In this document: piece by piece, positions 1 through 6,640 of the stretch | How the letters are laid out: every line of letters begins with the position of its first letter | Position numbering within the stretch: position 1 is the first letter of the stretch | Virus record (IMG/VR): IMGVR_UViG_3300032268_000050 | Span: 1 to 34,684 of that record | Length of the DNA stretch: 34,684 nucleotides | Direction: 5' to 3' (one strand) | Source of the DNA: a virus | Made by a program: the position numbers and the translations under genes | The notes under the pieces: model-generated | The model's database searches: none | The model's input: the letters and a program-made list of their open reading frames with translations, nothing else | Told to the model about the DNA's origin: nothing

Positions 1-645
1 GATGTCATGGCATTCTAAGCTGTTAAGCTTTCTCCCTGCTGCTTTTTTAAAAGTATGAACCGTAAATTGGAACAGGTCCTCGAGAGGCTTAGGGCCGCTC
101 GCTCTACCTCCAAAAGTTTTAAGCCTAGCTCCTGCAGGTCTGATTCCTGAAGTATCCCATTTTGGCAATCTTCCTGAATATAATAAGCTAATGAGTTCAC
201 GGTATGCACTAGCCCATCCAATTCGGCTGTCTTTAACTCTAATTGTTGTATCAGTGTCATAAAATTCCTCCGCAATAGTAGGTAGGTTATTAGTAAACTG
301 ACGTTCTACACTAAAGCCTACGCCAGTACCACACATTAAAACATACATTACTTCATCGAATGCTTTAGGGGAATCAATAGCAATAAAGCTACAATTGTAA
401 CCAGCTATTTCATCACGTTCTAAAGCAGTGCCCGCTGCCATTAAACATCTCATACTAGGCATTACATCTAAATTTTGTATTGCTTTGTTTACATCTTCTG
501 TAGGAAAAGTATCAGGGAATCTATTACTAAAGAATCCAGTGTATCTATCTACAGTTTCTTTCCATGTCTCTCTACGACTCTCTTCAGGCATCCATCTAGC
601 ATAGCGGCTTGCATGAATAAAACGTTGGTAGTCTGTTAATTCCAT
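1..645 (-). CDS. nrdJ: Class II (B12-dependent) ribonucleoside-triphosphate reductase, N-terminal part
   Basis: Reduces ribonucleotides to deoxyribonucleotides for phage DNA synthesis. The frame stays open for 215 codons from the ATG at 645 to the window edge, so the C-terminal part with the thiyl-radical cysteine lies outside. I recognise the monomeric adenosylcobalamin-dependent type from the N-terminal SRYARW motif (13-18), RRETWKETVDRY (24-35), PSMRCLMAAG (63-72), NCSF (84-87, where the family has its first redox cysteine), GTGVGFSVE and the cone-type RIGWASAYRELI segment. The start codon overlaps the upstream stop by one base (TAATG), so translation is probably coupled. An 86-codon open frame inside it (15..275) is a shadow. 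Class II enzymes need B12 but not oxygen or a second subunit, and are common in marine phages. The family call is strong. Confidence 0.93.
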   Translation of the reverse strand, partial: MELTDYQRFIHASRYARWMPEESRRETWKETVDRYTGFFSNRFPDTFPTEDVNKAIQNLDVMPSMRCLMAAGTALERDEIAGYNCSFIAIDSPKAFDEVMYVLMCGTGVGFSVERQFTNNLPTIAEEFYDTDTTIRVKDSRIGWASAYRELISLLYSGRLPKWDTSGIRPAGARLKTFGGRASGPKPLEDLFQFTVHTFKKAAGRKLNSLECHDI

Positions 646-821
646 TAGTCTAAATCTCCGTCCATGGATAGTTGTTTGTTAAAGAATTCGTATTTGTCTT
701 CAATACGATCAAAGAAAGCATCAACAAGATCAAAAGAATTTATATTTAAAACCTCTAATAAAGTTATTTCATCATACTCTTCAGCAAGTTTTATTTTAAT
801 TTCTTGCAATGTTAATGTCAT
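645..821 (-). CDS. Small acidic hypothetical protein upstream of nrdJ (58 aa)
   Basis: A 58-codon frame runs from the ATG at 821 to a TAA that shares one base with the nrdJ start. It begins MTLTLQEIKIKLAEEYDEIT and continues as an acidic, helical-looking protein rich in Asp, Glu, Leu and Phe, ending MDGDLD. It starts two bases after the stop of the DUF3310-like gene, so the three genes form one tightly coupled unit for nucleotide metabolism. I know no function. The position next to nrdJ suggests a link with dNTP supply or replication, which is inference. The opposite-strand frame at 664..846 is an antisense shadow. Confidence 0.75.
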   Translation of the reverse strand: MTLTLQEIKIKLAEEYDEITLLEVLNINSFDLVDAFFDRIEDKYEFFNKQLSMDGDLD

Positions 822-822
822 T

Positions 823-1047
823 TTATGTTTTAAGTTCTTTCAATAGTTCTACATAATGGATAATCTTATTAAGATCTTCCACTCCACCTTTGTCTTGCCA
901 TCGGCATATATATTTAATAATGTTTCCTTCAATATAAGAAAGATTATTTTTAGTAATAAATTCAACAGGTTGGATTACAAACTTCTTGTAATGTGTACCT
1001 GCCACTTGTTGTTCTATAGCTTTTTCTAATTTAGGAAATTTACTCAT
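823..1047 (-). CDS. DUF3310-like small protein (T7 gp1.7 nucleotide kinase-like family)
   Basis: 74 aa. The core has HYKKFVIQPVEFITKNNLSY (19-38), followed by EGNIIKYICRWQDKGGVEDL. This is the pattern of the widespread phage DUF3310 family: H-Y-x, P-x-E-F/Y-I, G-N-x-I-K-Y-x-x-R, then D-L-x-K. T7 gp1.7, reported as an unusual nucleotide kinase, is to my knowledge placed in the same family, so a role in nucleotide metabolism fits the position upstream of nrdJ. It has no visible Shine-Dalgarno. A sigma70-type promoter (1054..1082) is placed so that the transcript could start at or next to its ATG, which would make it leaderless. Confidence 0.8.
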   Translation of the reverse strand: MSKFPKLEKAIEQQVAGTHYKKFVIQPVEFITKNNLSYIEGNIIKYICRWQDKGGVEDLNKIIHYVELLKELKT

Positions 1048-1053
1048 GCTAAT

Positions 1054-1082
1054 ATTATATCATGCCTTTCTGAGATTTGCAA
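1054..1082 (-). promoter_or_regulatory. Sigma70-type extended -10 promoter for the nrdJ unit
   Basis: On the minus strand TTGCAA (1082..1077) is followed after 17 bases by TATAAT (1059..1054), with the extended -10 dinucleotide TG one base upstream (TGATATAAT). The expected start, about 7 bases after the -10, falls at about 1047, the first base of the ATG of the DUF3310-like gene. It overlaps the 39-codon ORF at 1055..1174. Seen by eye; not scored against background. Confidence 0.6.
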
Positions 1083-1174
1083 GACTTTTTAGAGGGGTTA
1101 TGATGATAGTAGTTACTACGTTTTTTATCTATGTAGCAAGCCAATGATAGGAATATAATTATTAATACAATCAT
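1055..1174 (-). CDS. Possible small membrane peptide (39 aa)
   Basis: This frame starts with an ATG overlapping the TGA of the upstream exonuclease gene (ATGA). It encodes a strongly hydrophobic N-terminus (MIVLIIIFLSLACYI) followed by a basic tail rich in Lys, Asn and Ser. It could be a one-pass membrane peptide, and the Cys at 13 after the hydrophobic stretch loosely recalls a lipobox. Against it, the frame is short and its second half coincides with the promoter for the next unit. The ATGA overlap is the main support. Confidence 0.4.
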   Translation of the reverse strand: MIVLIIIFLSLACYIDKKRSNYYHHNPSKKSCKSQKGMI

Positions 1175-1917
1175 ACGTTAACTAATTTCTGTGATCCTTT
1201 TGGTTTGAGATTTGTACCATCTCTGAACCAATTACCACATGTTCTACATTGATAACGTTGGTATCTGCTAGTTGTAGTAATATTAAATCCACGTTTCTGT
1301 ACGTTTTTAGATTGACAAGTAGGACAGCAATCAGTCGTACCATTAATTACATTGTTGTTAAGGTGATTTTTAATCCAAGGTTTAAATCGTTCATATACTT
1401 TCTCAAGAAGAATAACATCATTCTTGTTGTATGCTTCCATAATCTTCCATGCTTTAGGAATACCAGCCATACACTGTACCCATAACTCATGACCACTGTG
1501 TTCAGTCTTCTTACCTAATCCTAGTTGCTGTGCAACATAATCAAGCTTGTTAGATACAAATCTAAAGCGACCTTTAGCAACAGTAAGCAAATCAATTTCT
1601 TTAAATGGGGCAGGTGGGAACATGCCATGTAATAAGAATTCTTTATTAAGTGATGGAATATCAAATCGTTTACCGTTGTAATGAATGACGGCATCAGCCT
1701 CATCTAGTAATTTATGAATGCCTTCAAGCATTTTCTTATCACCAGATTTCTTAACAGAATCAAACATCATCTTTTTATCACCCAACCATTTGGCTGCATA
1801 ACACATAACATATGAAGATTCTTGTAATTGATTGATACCAATATTCTGATCCCATATTCCCCATACGTGTGCCACGTTGGGTGCCATTTCAATGTCTAAT
1901 AGAAGTATCTTACTCAT
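1171..1917 (-). CDS. DEDD-family 3'-5' exonuclease with C-terminal zinc ribbon
   Basis: 248 aa. An RNase H-like exonuclease fold is indicated by motif I LLLDIEM (D8, E10), motif II HYNGKRFD (D86) and motif III YNKND (Y163, D167), the DEDDy arrangement. The C-terminus (about 195-230) carries two Cys pairs (C198/C201 and C224/C227), forming a zinc ribbon that probably helps bind nucleic acid. The likely role is 3'-5' trimming of DNA or RNA in replication or recombination, with substrate unknown. It is separate from the polymerase, which has its own exonuclease domain. It sits between the 2OG oxygenase gene (9 bases upstream) and the small membrane ORF. Confidence 0.85.
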   Translation of the reverse strand: MSKILLLDIEMAPNVAHVWGIWDQNIGINQLQESSYVMCYAAKWLGDKKMMFDSVKKSGDKKMLEGIHKLLDEADAVIHYNGKRFDIPSLNKEFLLHGMFPPAPFKEIDLLTVAKGRFRFVSNKLDYVAQQLGLGKKTEHSGHELWVQCMAGIPKAWKIMEAYNKNDVILLEKVYERFKPWIKNHLNNNVINGTTDCCPTCQSKNVQKRGFNITTTSRYQRYQCRTCGNWFRDGTNLKPKGSQKLVNV

Positions 1918-1926
1918 ATAGCTCCT

Positions 1927-2541
1927 TTACCAATAGAGTTCCATCTTATTATTTCTTTTTATTAAATGCCCTTGAAGAGTAATACGATGTTCTCCTTGAA
2001 CAATTTGTTTTAGTCCTGCTATTCTATGTACACTTAAACCATCATGCCATACAATTTGTTTTTCTTGGTATTTTAAATGTTGTACATTACCTTTAGAGTC
2101 TAGCCAATCTATACCACCTCCTAATGTAGGAAGTTTAATTACAATAGTAACTGTTGAGTTGTTTGTACCAATTAAAGCTAACTTTTCTTGAGGTTTATCT
2201 GTATGCCAATTGCCTGCTATACCTTCAAACTTTAAATCAGATTCAAATATATGAAACCCAGGATAAGCTAAATCTTCTGTTAATGTAACAGGTTCATTTA
2301 ATTCTTTTGAAAGGTATGCTAAAATTGTATCATATAAATTTGAAAAGTTATCAAGTAATAGTTTATTAAACTTACCTTTGTTACCTTCATACTCAAGACC
2401 TCCACCATCTAAGTAAGCATTCTTACCTAATGTATAAAAAGGAAAATCACTAGATCTTAATTCCCAGTGACTTTTAAGTTCAAGTAATTTATTAGTAATA
2501 GCTTCATTATTAATATCTAATGTGCATACTTTAAAGTTCAT
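1927..2541 (-). CDS. 2OG-Fe(II) oxygenase family protein
   Basis: 204 aa. The double-stranded beta-helix iron site is visible as H113-x-D115 (NWHTDKP), distal H172 (VHRIAG) and the 2-oxoglutarate-binding R186 (EHRITLQGH). Members couple 2-oxoglutarate decarboxylation to hydroxylation or demethylation of a substrate, which the sequence does not reveal. It is the only one of five such genes in the window that lies in the replication arm, so a nucleic-acid or nucleotide substrate is a reasonable guess. Its ATG overlaps the TGA of the 58-aa gene upstream (ATGA). Confidence 0.85.
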   Translation of the reverse strand: MNFKVCTLDINNEAITNKLLELKSHWELRSSDFPFYTLGKNAYLDGGGLEYEGNKGKFNKLLLDNFSNLYDTILAYLSKELNEPVTLTEDLAYPGFHIFESDLKFEGIAGNWHTDKPQEKLALIGTNNSTVTIVIKLPTLGGGIDWLDSKGNVQHLKYQEKQIVWHDGLSVHRIAGLKQIVQGEHRITLQGHLIKRNNKMELYW

Positions 2542-2714
2542 TTACGATCCTCAGAAGTTTCTACATGAATAATTCTTAAATCATTTGCATTAACATTAGG
2601 TAAAGCAGCAAGGAATAATTCCATTGCATGATCTTTAGCTACGTTTTCATTTGGACAATGAACCCGTATCTCTGTCTCATAACGAATCTTTACCCAGTAG
2701 TTTTGCTTATTCAT
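2538..2714 (-). CDS. Small hypothetical protein (58 aa)
   Basis: The frame is joined to both neighbours by ATGA overlaps: its start overlaps the stop of the gene at 2711..2914, and its stop overlaps the start of the 2OG oxygenase gene. It begins MNKQNYWVKIRYETEIRVHC and continues with an alternating beta-alpha pattern (predicted strands VKIRYETEIRVHC and DLRIIHVE around a helix KDHAMELFLAAL). This resembles a small single-domain alpha/beta protein. I recognise no function. Confidence 0.75.
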   Translation of the reverse strand: MNKQNYWVKIRYETEIRVHCPNENVAKDHAMELFLAALPNVNANDLRIIHVETSEDRK

Positions 2715-2914
2715 TTATAGTTCTGTCTTTCATCAAGCATTGCATCTGCAATTTTATAAGATTGTTCTGCAAACTTTTTAACATCTGCATAAGACTTAAC
2801 ACGCAATAAACTATTTAGTGCTTCTAATGCAAAGTAATCACGTAAGTTCATACCTGTATAGATTTGTTTGTTGTTATCTTGACACGGAAAAGCTGGTGAA
2901 TTTCCTTGACTCAT
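2711..2914 (-). CDS. Conserved small phage protein with GMxLRDYFA motif (67 aa)
   Basis: The sequence contains GMNLRDYFALEAL (about 21-33) and ends YKIADAML plus a charged tail. The LRDYFA...AxxIADAML pattern is typical of a very common small phage protein found in many unrelated tailed phages. No function is established to my knowledge. It lies in the tightly overlapped string of small genes between the resolvase and the 2OG oxygenase. Confidence 0.8.
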   Translation of the reverse strand: MSQGNSPAFPCQDNNKQIYTGMNLRDYFALEALNSLLRVKSYADVKKFAEQSYKIADAMLDERQNYK

Positions 2915-3105
2915 GATACCATACCTCCATCTTCTTTAAATAAATCTAGTTCTTGTTGGGCTACATCTGTAGCAATACTAAATACACCACGTCTTACTAA
3001 TTCTTTAATAGCTAAATCCATTAAGAACGAGGCTTCATTAGCATCAACATGGAAATCAAAATCTAAAGATCCATCAGAGTTTTGCACACAATTCTTTATA
3101 ATCAC
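2911..3105 (-). CDS. Small acidic hypothetical protein (64 aa)
   Basis: 64 aa with a predicted helix (EASFLMDLAIKELVRRGVF) and an acidic C-terminus (ELDLFKEDGG). Its TGA overlaps the ATG of the next gene, and its start lies 32 bases inside the end of the endonuclease I-like gene. No domain is recognised. The coupling on both sides supports a real gene. The opposite-strand frame at 2906..3109 is its antisense shadow. Confidence 0.7.
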   Translation of the reverse strand: MIIKNCVQNSDGSLDFDFHVDANEASFLMDLAIKELVRRGVFSIATDVAQQELDLFKEDGGMVS

Positions 3106-3460
3106 TTAACCAATCCTTTCTAAAGTCTAACCACTTAAAGCCGTTAGCATCTGCCCACATCCAATAAGTTGTTTTACTACGTTTGTTAATTTTATTATCA
3201 GGATTCATAAACAAAAAGATAACAGTTGTATCAGGATTACAATCTCTAAACCATACCATCTTTTGTCTTGTATCTAAATCCAGTTTACCTTTTGCTTCTA
3301 GATAAATCTTTCTACGTCCTGTTCTAAAGTCAGGGATATACGTTCGTTCCTTTTCAGGTTGTATATATTTAAACTTATCAGGTTCATATTTAACTGAAGG
3401 AAAGTTACTCTTCAGGATTTTCCATACTTGTTCCTCGAGTTTGCTCTTGAACGAGTTCAT
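3074..3460 (-). CDS. T7 endonuclease I-like Holliday junction resolvase
   Basis: I place the start at the ATG at 3460 (128 aa) because a Shine-Dalgarno-like AAGGA lies 8 bases upstream and because the T7 family begins with the segment seen here (FKSKLEEQVWKIL). The PD-(D/E)XK nuclease residues are visible: an N-terminal Glu (E9/E10), D44 in YIPDF, and E55-x-K57 in LEAKGK. Family members cut branched DNA and help degrade host DNA and resolve replication intermediates before packaging. The first 56 bases overlap the end of the 5'-3' exonuclease gene in another frame. A longer frame upstream to 3517 is possible but lacks family support. Confidence 0.85.
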   Translation of the reverse strand: MNSFKSKLEEQVWKILKSNFPSVKYEPDKFKYIQPEKERTYIPDFRTGRRKIYLEAKGKLDLDTRQKMVWFRDCNPDTTVIFLFMNPDNKINKRSKTTYWMWADANGFKWLDFRKDWLSDYKELCAKL

Positions 3461-4115
3461 TAAACCTATCCTTCCAGTCTTCATTTTCTTTACGTCTAAT
3501 CCATAACACACGACCATTCATTAAGAATTCTTCATCATTGCTGTATGCTTCACGAACAGCATTAAACATTTCTTGTTCTGTTACACAACCAGCTAGAATC
3601 TTTTCTGCTTTCTTAGGGCCAATCTTTTCAATACCTTTAATGTTATCAGAACGGTCTCCAGTTAAACATTGCATATAGAAATGAAGCATACCTGAATCAT
3701 TGGTAACTTCTTGAAACTCGTCTTTAACAAAGTTATAGTGCCGACCAGGAATCATAAGTAGGTCTTTGTCAATAGAGCATATGATTGTATCCTCTGTTTG
3801 AGCAATACCTAAAGCGTCATCAGCTTCTTGTCCATCAATTACTTCTGCATTAAATGTAGCAATAAGATACTGTCTACACTTTTCAAGCCAGAATGGTTTC
3901 TCTTTAGGACGATGAGCTTTATACTCAGGGTATATTGTATACCTAAAGTTATTCTTTCCTGTTAAGAAGAGACGATACTCAGTTGCTTCAGTATTGACTA
4001 GGATTTGATCTATTAGATCTTCTGCTCTAGCATATACAAAGTCTTCGGCATCGTCATCTTCTAACGTACAGGCAACCCTATACGCTACTATGTCAGCATC
4101 AATAAGAGCTTTCAT
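3405..4115 (-). CDS. 5'-3' exonuclease (FEN / T7 gp6-like)
   Basis: 236 aa. The PIN/FEN nuclease pattern includes the N-terminal MKALIDADIVAYR (D6, D8), the acidic cluster DGQEADDALG, the CSIDKDLLMIPG strand-loop, and LTGDRSDNIKGIEKIGPKKA. The last is the helix-hairpin-helix region with the GDxSDNIxGxxxIGxKKA signature. It should remove RNA primers and degrade DNA from 5' ends, as T7 gp6 does. The start codon shares one base with the SSB stop (TAATG). It is co-transcribed with SSB, polymerase and resolvase. Confidence 0.92.
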   Translation of the reverse strand: MKALIDADIVAYRVACTLEDDDAEDFVYARAEDLIDQILVNTEATEYRLFLTGKNNFRYTIYPEYKAHRPKEKPFWLEKCRQYLIATFNAEVIDGQEADDALGIAQTEDTIICSIDKDLLMIPGRHYNFVKDEFQEVTNDSGMLHFYMQCLTGDRSDNIKGIEKIGPKKAEKILAGCVTEQEMFNAVREAYSNDEEFLMNGRVLWIRRKENEDWKDRFNELVQEQTRGTSMENPEE

Positions 4116-4624
4116 TATAGAGGAAAGTCATCTTCCATTTCATTAATTGCATCAATGCCTGTTGATTTAGCAAAGACATAATCTTCGAATTGTTTAGCAA
4201 TAGCTAATACTTCTTCTACTGATTTACCTGGACCTAGTAACTCTACAGCACTAGATAAAGATGATTGACGAACGATTAGCACTTGACGTGCAGCACGTTC
4301 TTCTTTAGTTTCATAGTTGCTACCAGTTACACGACCACCAGTTTGAGGTGTTGTTTTAGTTTCAGTTGCCACAGTTTTATCTCCTTCAAGACCAATCCAC
4401 TGCCAATAACCAGCAGCATCTTTTTCAGTTCGTAGATTAATTTGATCACCTTTAGTCAAATCTTTAATGTGATTAAACACACTAGGATTACTAAAGGACA
4501 TTAACTTTTTATTTTTTACTTGACCTTGATCATCTTTGTAAGTTACTTCAATTGATTGATAAGATCTGCCATTCTTTGCGGCATGAGTATTTGGTGCACC
4601 AACATCTATAATATTAATTAACAT
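4115..4624 (-). CDS. Single-stranded DNA-binding protein (SSB-like)
   Basis: 169 aa. The first roughly 90 residues have the strand-rich look of an OB fold with aromatic residues (SYQSIEVTYKDD, YWQWIGLEG). A Thr/Gln-rich linker and a helical segment follow, then an acidic, hydrophobic-tipped C-terminus (EMEDDFPL). That tail is the hallmark of phage and bacterial SSBs, which use it to recruit partners such as polymerase and helicase. The position between polymerase and 5'-3' exonuclease supports the call. The fold assignment is by pattern only. Confidence 0.75.
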   Translation of the reverse strand: MLINIIDVGAPNTHAAKNGRSYQSIEVTYKDDQGQVKNKKLMSFSNPSVFNHIKDLTKGDQINLRTEKDAAGYWQWIGLEGDKTVATETKTTPQTGGRVTGSNYETKEERAARQVLIVRQSSLSSAVELLGPGKSVEEVLAIAKQFEDYVFAKSTGIDAINEMEDDFPL

Positions 4625-5330
4625 TTACTATCTCCATATTGCCCCAGTTAGGTCCTACTTGACACTCGACCCTCATGGGAAGATTAAAATCTACTCCAAA
4701 CAATCTTTTAAAGTTTGCTGGAATATCCGTAAAACACTTATCAACAATCTTTACCATACTAGTATTATCGCATACTTCTTCATCAAAGTCAACAATAATT
4801 GAATCATGTACAGTATTGATTAGTTTAACATTTTTAATACCCTTAAGTCTGTTACTCAAAGATACTCTTGCAATTGCCATTAGGTCTGCACCTAGTCCTT
4901 GCACAGGGTAATTTAATATCTTTGTTCTAGGCCATTTAACTTGCCCTCCTCTAACATCAGGTTCATAGTAATAGATTCGTCCTGTTGGCATTGTGAGTTT
5001 TCTATCTCTTTTAGCGTCATTGACAATGTCAACATGCCACTCTCCGAGTCGTACATATTTTGCATAGAATTGATCAATAACACCTTGCCAAAACTTCTCT
5101 CCACCAATCCCTTTAAAGTCTGGATCTCTTGCATAACTCCAGGCTGACCCCCCATATATAAGTCTGAAGACGAAAGTCTTTGCGACCAATCTACTTGGTA
5201 ATCCAAATCTTTCTTGGTTATCGCTATGTTGATCGACATTATTTAATATCTCCTTAATTGCTATTAGATCTTGACTTAAGTATGCAGCACAAACCCATTC
5301 CAAAGCTTTTGCATCAGCTTGTAACAGCAT
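4614..5330 (-). CDS. Family A DNA polymerase, C-terminal (palm/fingers) part in a second frame
   Basis: This frame holds the catalytic part: motif A as LLQADAKALEWV (metal-binding Asp 6 from my start), a finger-helix segment RLVAKTFVFRLIYGG in the place of motif B, and motif C as NTVHDSIIVDF. The N-terminal part with the exonuclease domain is in another frame and ends at 5314. Joining needs a net +1 shift. The best independent start is the ATG at 5330, which has AGGAG (5340..5336) five bases upstream and overlaps the stop of the first part by 17 bases. A two-chain polymerase made by coupled initiation, a programmed +1 shift, and a sequencing or assembly indel are all possible. The open frame extends up to 5366. 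Confidence 0.88.
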   Translation of the reverse strand: MLLQADAKALEWVCAAYLSQDLIAIKEILNNVDQHSDNQERFGLPSRLVAKTFVFRLIYGGSAWSYARDPDFKGIGGEKFWQGVIDQFYAKYVRLGEWHVDIVNDAKRDRKLTMPTGRIYYYEPDVRGGQVKWPRTKILNYPVQGLGADLMAIARVSLSNRLKGIKNVKLINTVHDSIIVDFDEEVCDNTSMVKIVDKCFTDIPANFKRLFGVDFNLPMRVECQVGPNWGNMEIVNVN

Positions 5331-6483
5331 ACCTACTCCTAAATAATTGTTTAATTTCTCCATCAAAGTTCTGCAAGTTAGGTTTACTAGATGACAGTCT
5401 ACCTGTTCTTGCTACACATTGATTAAGTTGACCATATAGTTTATCTACAGGCCAGTTCATAGATGTTCTAAGTTCAACCAATCCTCTATAATAAGTTGTT
5501 AATCGTTTTTCTAGAGTTGCTCGGTCTAGTATTAACCTTACTAGTTCTTTAGCTTCTGCAGATCCACGTAAACTTTTAAGAGTTGATTCATCAGTTGAGA
5601 ACAATCCTTCTTTATCTAACTCAGATCCTTTTAATGGAGTAATACGTCTATCAAAGTTTATTAGATGTTCTACCCATTTTTCTTTTGCCTGTCCTTTGCG
5701 ATCTCCCGTTTTAAACAGGCCAATAACTTCTCTACGTTTTACTTTTATAATACCTCCGTAAAGTAAACAAGAGAGCTGCTCATTACTGGAAGGATTAAAC
5801 TCAGGAAGATTATGATAGGAAACCAAAGCATTATCAAGATATTTAATTTGTTGTTCCAATTCTTTAGCAAGAATATTAGCTTTTGTTTCATCAAATAAAA
5901 GTCCATTGTATTCCATTTCTTCTAAGATTAGTAAGTCTTGGTTATGTAAACTGATTAACCTTTGCATAGATTTTGTGCATAACGCAAATTCTTCCATTTG
6001 TTTATCAAATACTTTATGCGTAAGATGCAAATCACCAATTAGATATTCTTCTAGAATTTCTTTAGGGATATTAGGAGTGTCTATCTTGTTGCCCCAATAC
6101 TCTGTAGCAACAACATCAAGCTTGCTACCCAGATCATAGTACTCAGAGACACCATTAAGACTTGGATAGGAATCTTGTTGTCCACGCAATATAAAATGTA
6201 CCAACTGACAATCCCAAACACGCTTACCCACAAAGTTAATTCCATATTTGCGAAGCCAATGCAAATCAAACTTAATGTTAAAGCCAACCAGTATCTCAGC
6301 TTGATCAATTTCTTTTTGGATCTCCTCTAGTTTATGTCGATAAGGTTCATCACCATACTCGATAGCATAGCATTGAGTTTTGTCAGCATTGGATAACCCA
6401 ACGTAACAAAGTTTATTAGACTCGTCAAATGGGTTACCCTTGTTACTGATTGTTGTTTCTACGTCTAAGACTAAGCTCCGCAT
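5314..6483 (-). CDS. Family A DNA polymerase, N-terminal part (3'-5' exonuclease and thumb)
   Basis: I place the start at the ATG at 6483 (389 aa) because GGAGG sits just upstream. A TTG at 6495 is an alternative. Exonuclease motifs are MRSLVLDVET (D7, E9) and LVGFNIKFDLHWLRKYG. A later YLIGDLHLTHKVFD supplies the third motif. The frame runs through the polymerase segment VARTGRLSSSKPNLQN and stops 13 codons after NLQN, before motif A. The protein therefore lacks the catalytic aspartates, which are in the overlapping next frame. T7-type polymerases are normally one chain of about 600-700 aa, and the two parts together match that length. Confidence 0.9.
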   Translation of the reverse strand: MRSLVLDVETTISNKGNPFDESNKLCYVGLSNADKTQCYAIEYGDEPYRHKLEEIQKEIDQAEILVGFNIKFDLHWLRKYGINFVGKRVWDCQLVHFILRGQQDSYPSLNGVSEYYDLGSKLDVVATEYWGNKIDTPNIPKEILEEYLIGDLHLTHKVFDKQMEEFALCTKSMQRLISLHNQDLLILEEMEYNGLLFDETKANILAKELEQQIKYLDNALVSYHNLPEFNPSSNEQLSCLLYGGIIKVKRREVIGLFKTGDRKGQAKEKWVEHLINFDRRITPLKGSELDKEGLFSTDESTLKSLRGSAEAKELVRLILDRATLEKRLTTYYRGLVELRTSMNWPVDKLYGQLNQCVARTGRLSSSKPNLQNFDGEIKQLFRSRYAVTS

Positions 6484-6629
6484 TCGCCTCCACAACCACT
6501 TAATTTTTCAATTGTTTCTTCAATAGTATCATTAGGATTACCTAATGTCAATACATCTTCTACTTCGAATGGTGATAATTGTGGGTTTACATTTAATACA
6601 TCTGCTGCTGTTGCATTAATAACTAACAT
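6471..6629 (-). CDS. Small hypothetical protein ending in a Cys/Gly motif (52 aa)
   Basis: The ATG at 6629 is preceded by a strong AAGGAG. The product is acidic and helical in the middle (SPFEVEDVLTLGNPNDTIEE) and ends SGCGGECGA. It overlaps the start of the polymerase gene by 13 bases, so its translation is probably coupled to the polymerase. The CGGEC ending could bind metal, but that is only a guess. No family is recognised. Confidence 0.7.
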   Translation of the reverse strand: MLVINATAADVLNVNPQLSPFEVEDVLTLGNPNDTIEETIEKLSGCGGECGA

Positions 6630-6640
6630 TCTTTCTCCTT

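Noticed and set aside
15-275. 86-codon minus-strand frame at the window edge
   Set aside because: It lies inside the nrdJ frame, which matches the reductase family over its whole length.
664-846. Plus-strand 60-codon frame at the left end
   Set aside because: It is antisense to the well-packed 58-aa gene and the end of the DUF3310-like gene, and has no ribosome-binding site or domain.
4913-5239. Third open frame (108 codons) inside the C-terminal polymerase gene
   Set aside because: It shows no domain pattern, while the other frame carries the polymerase motifs without interruption over the same bases.
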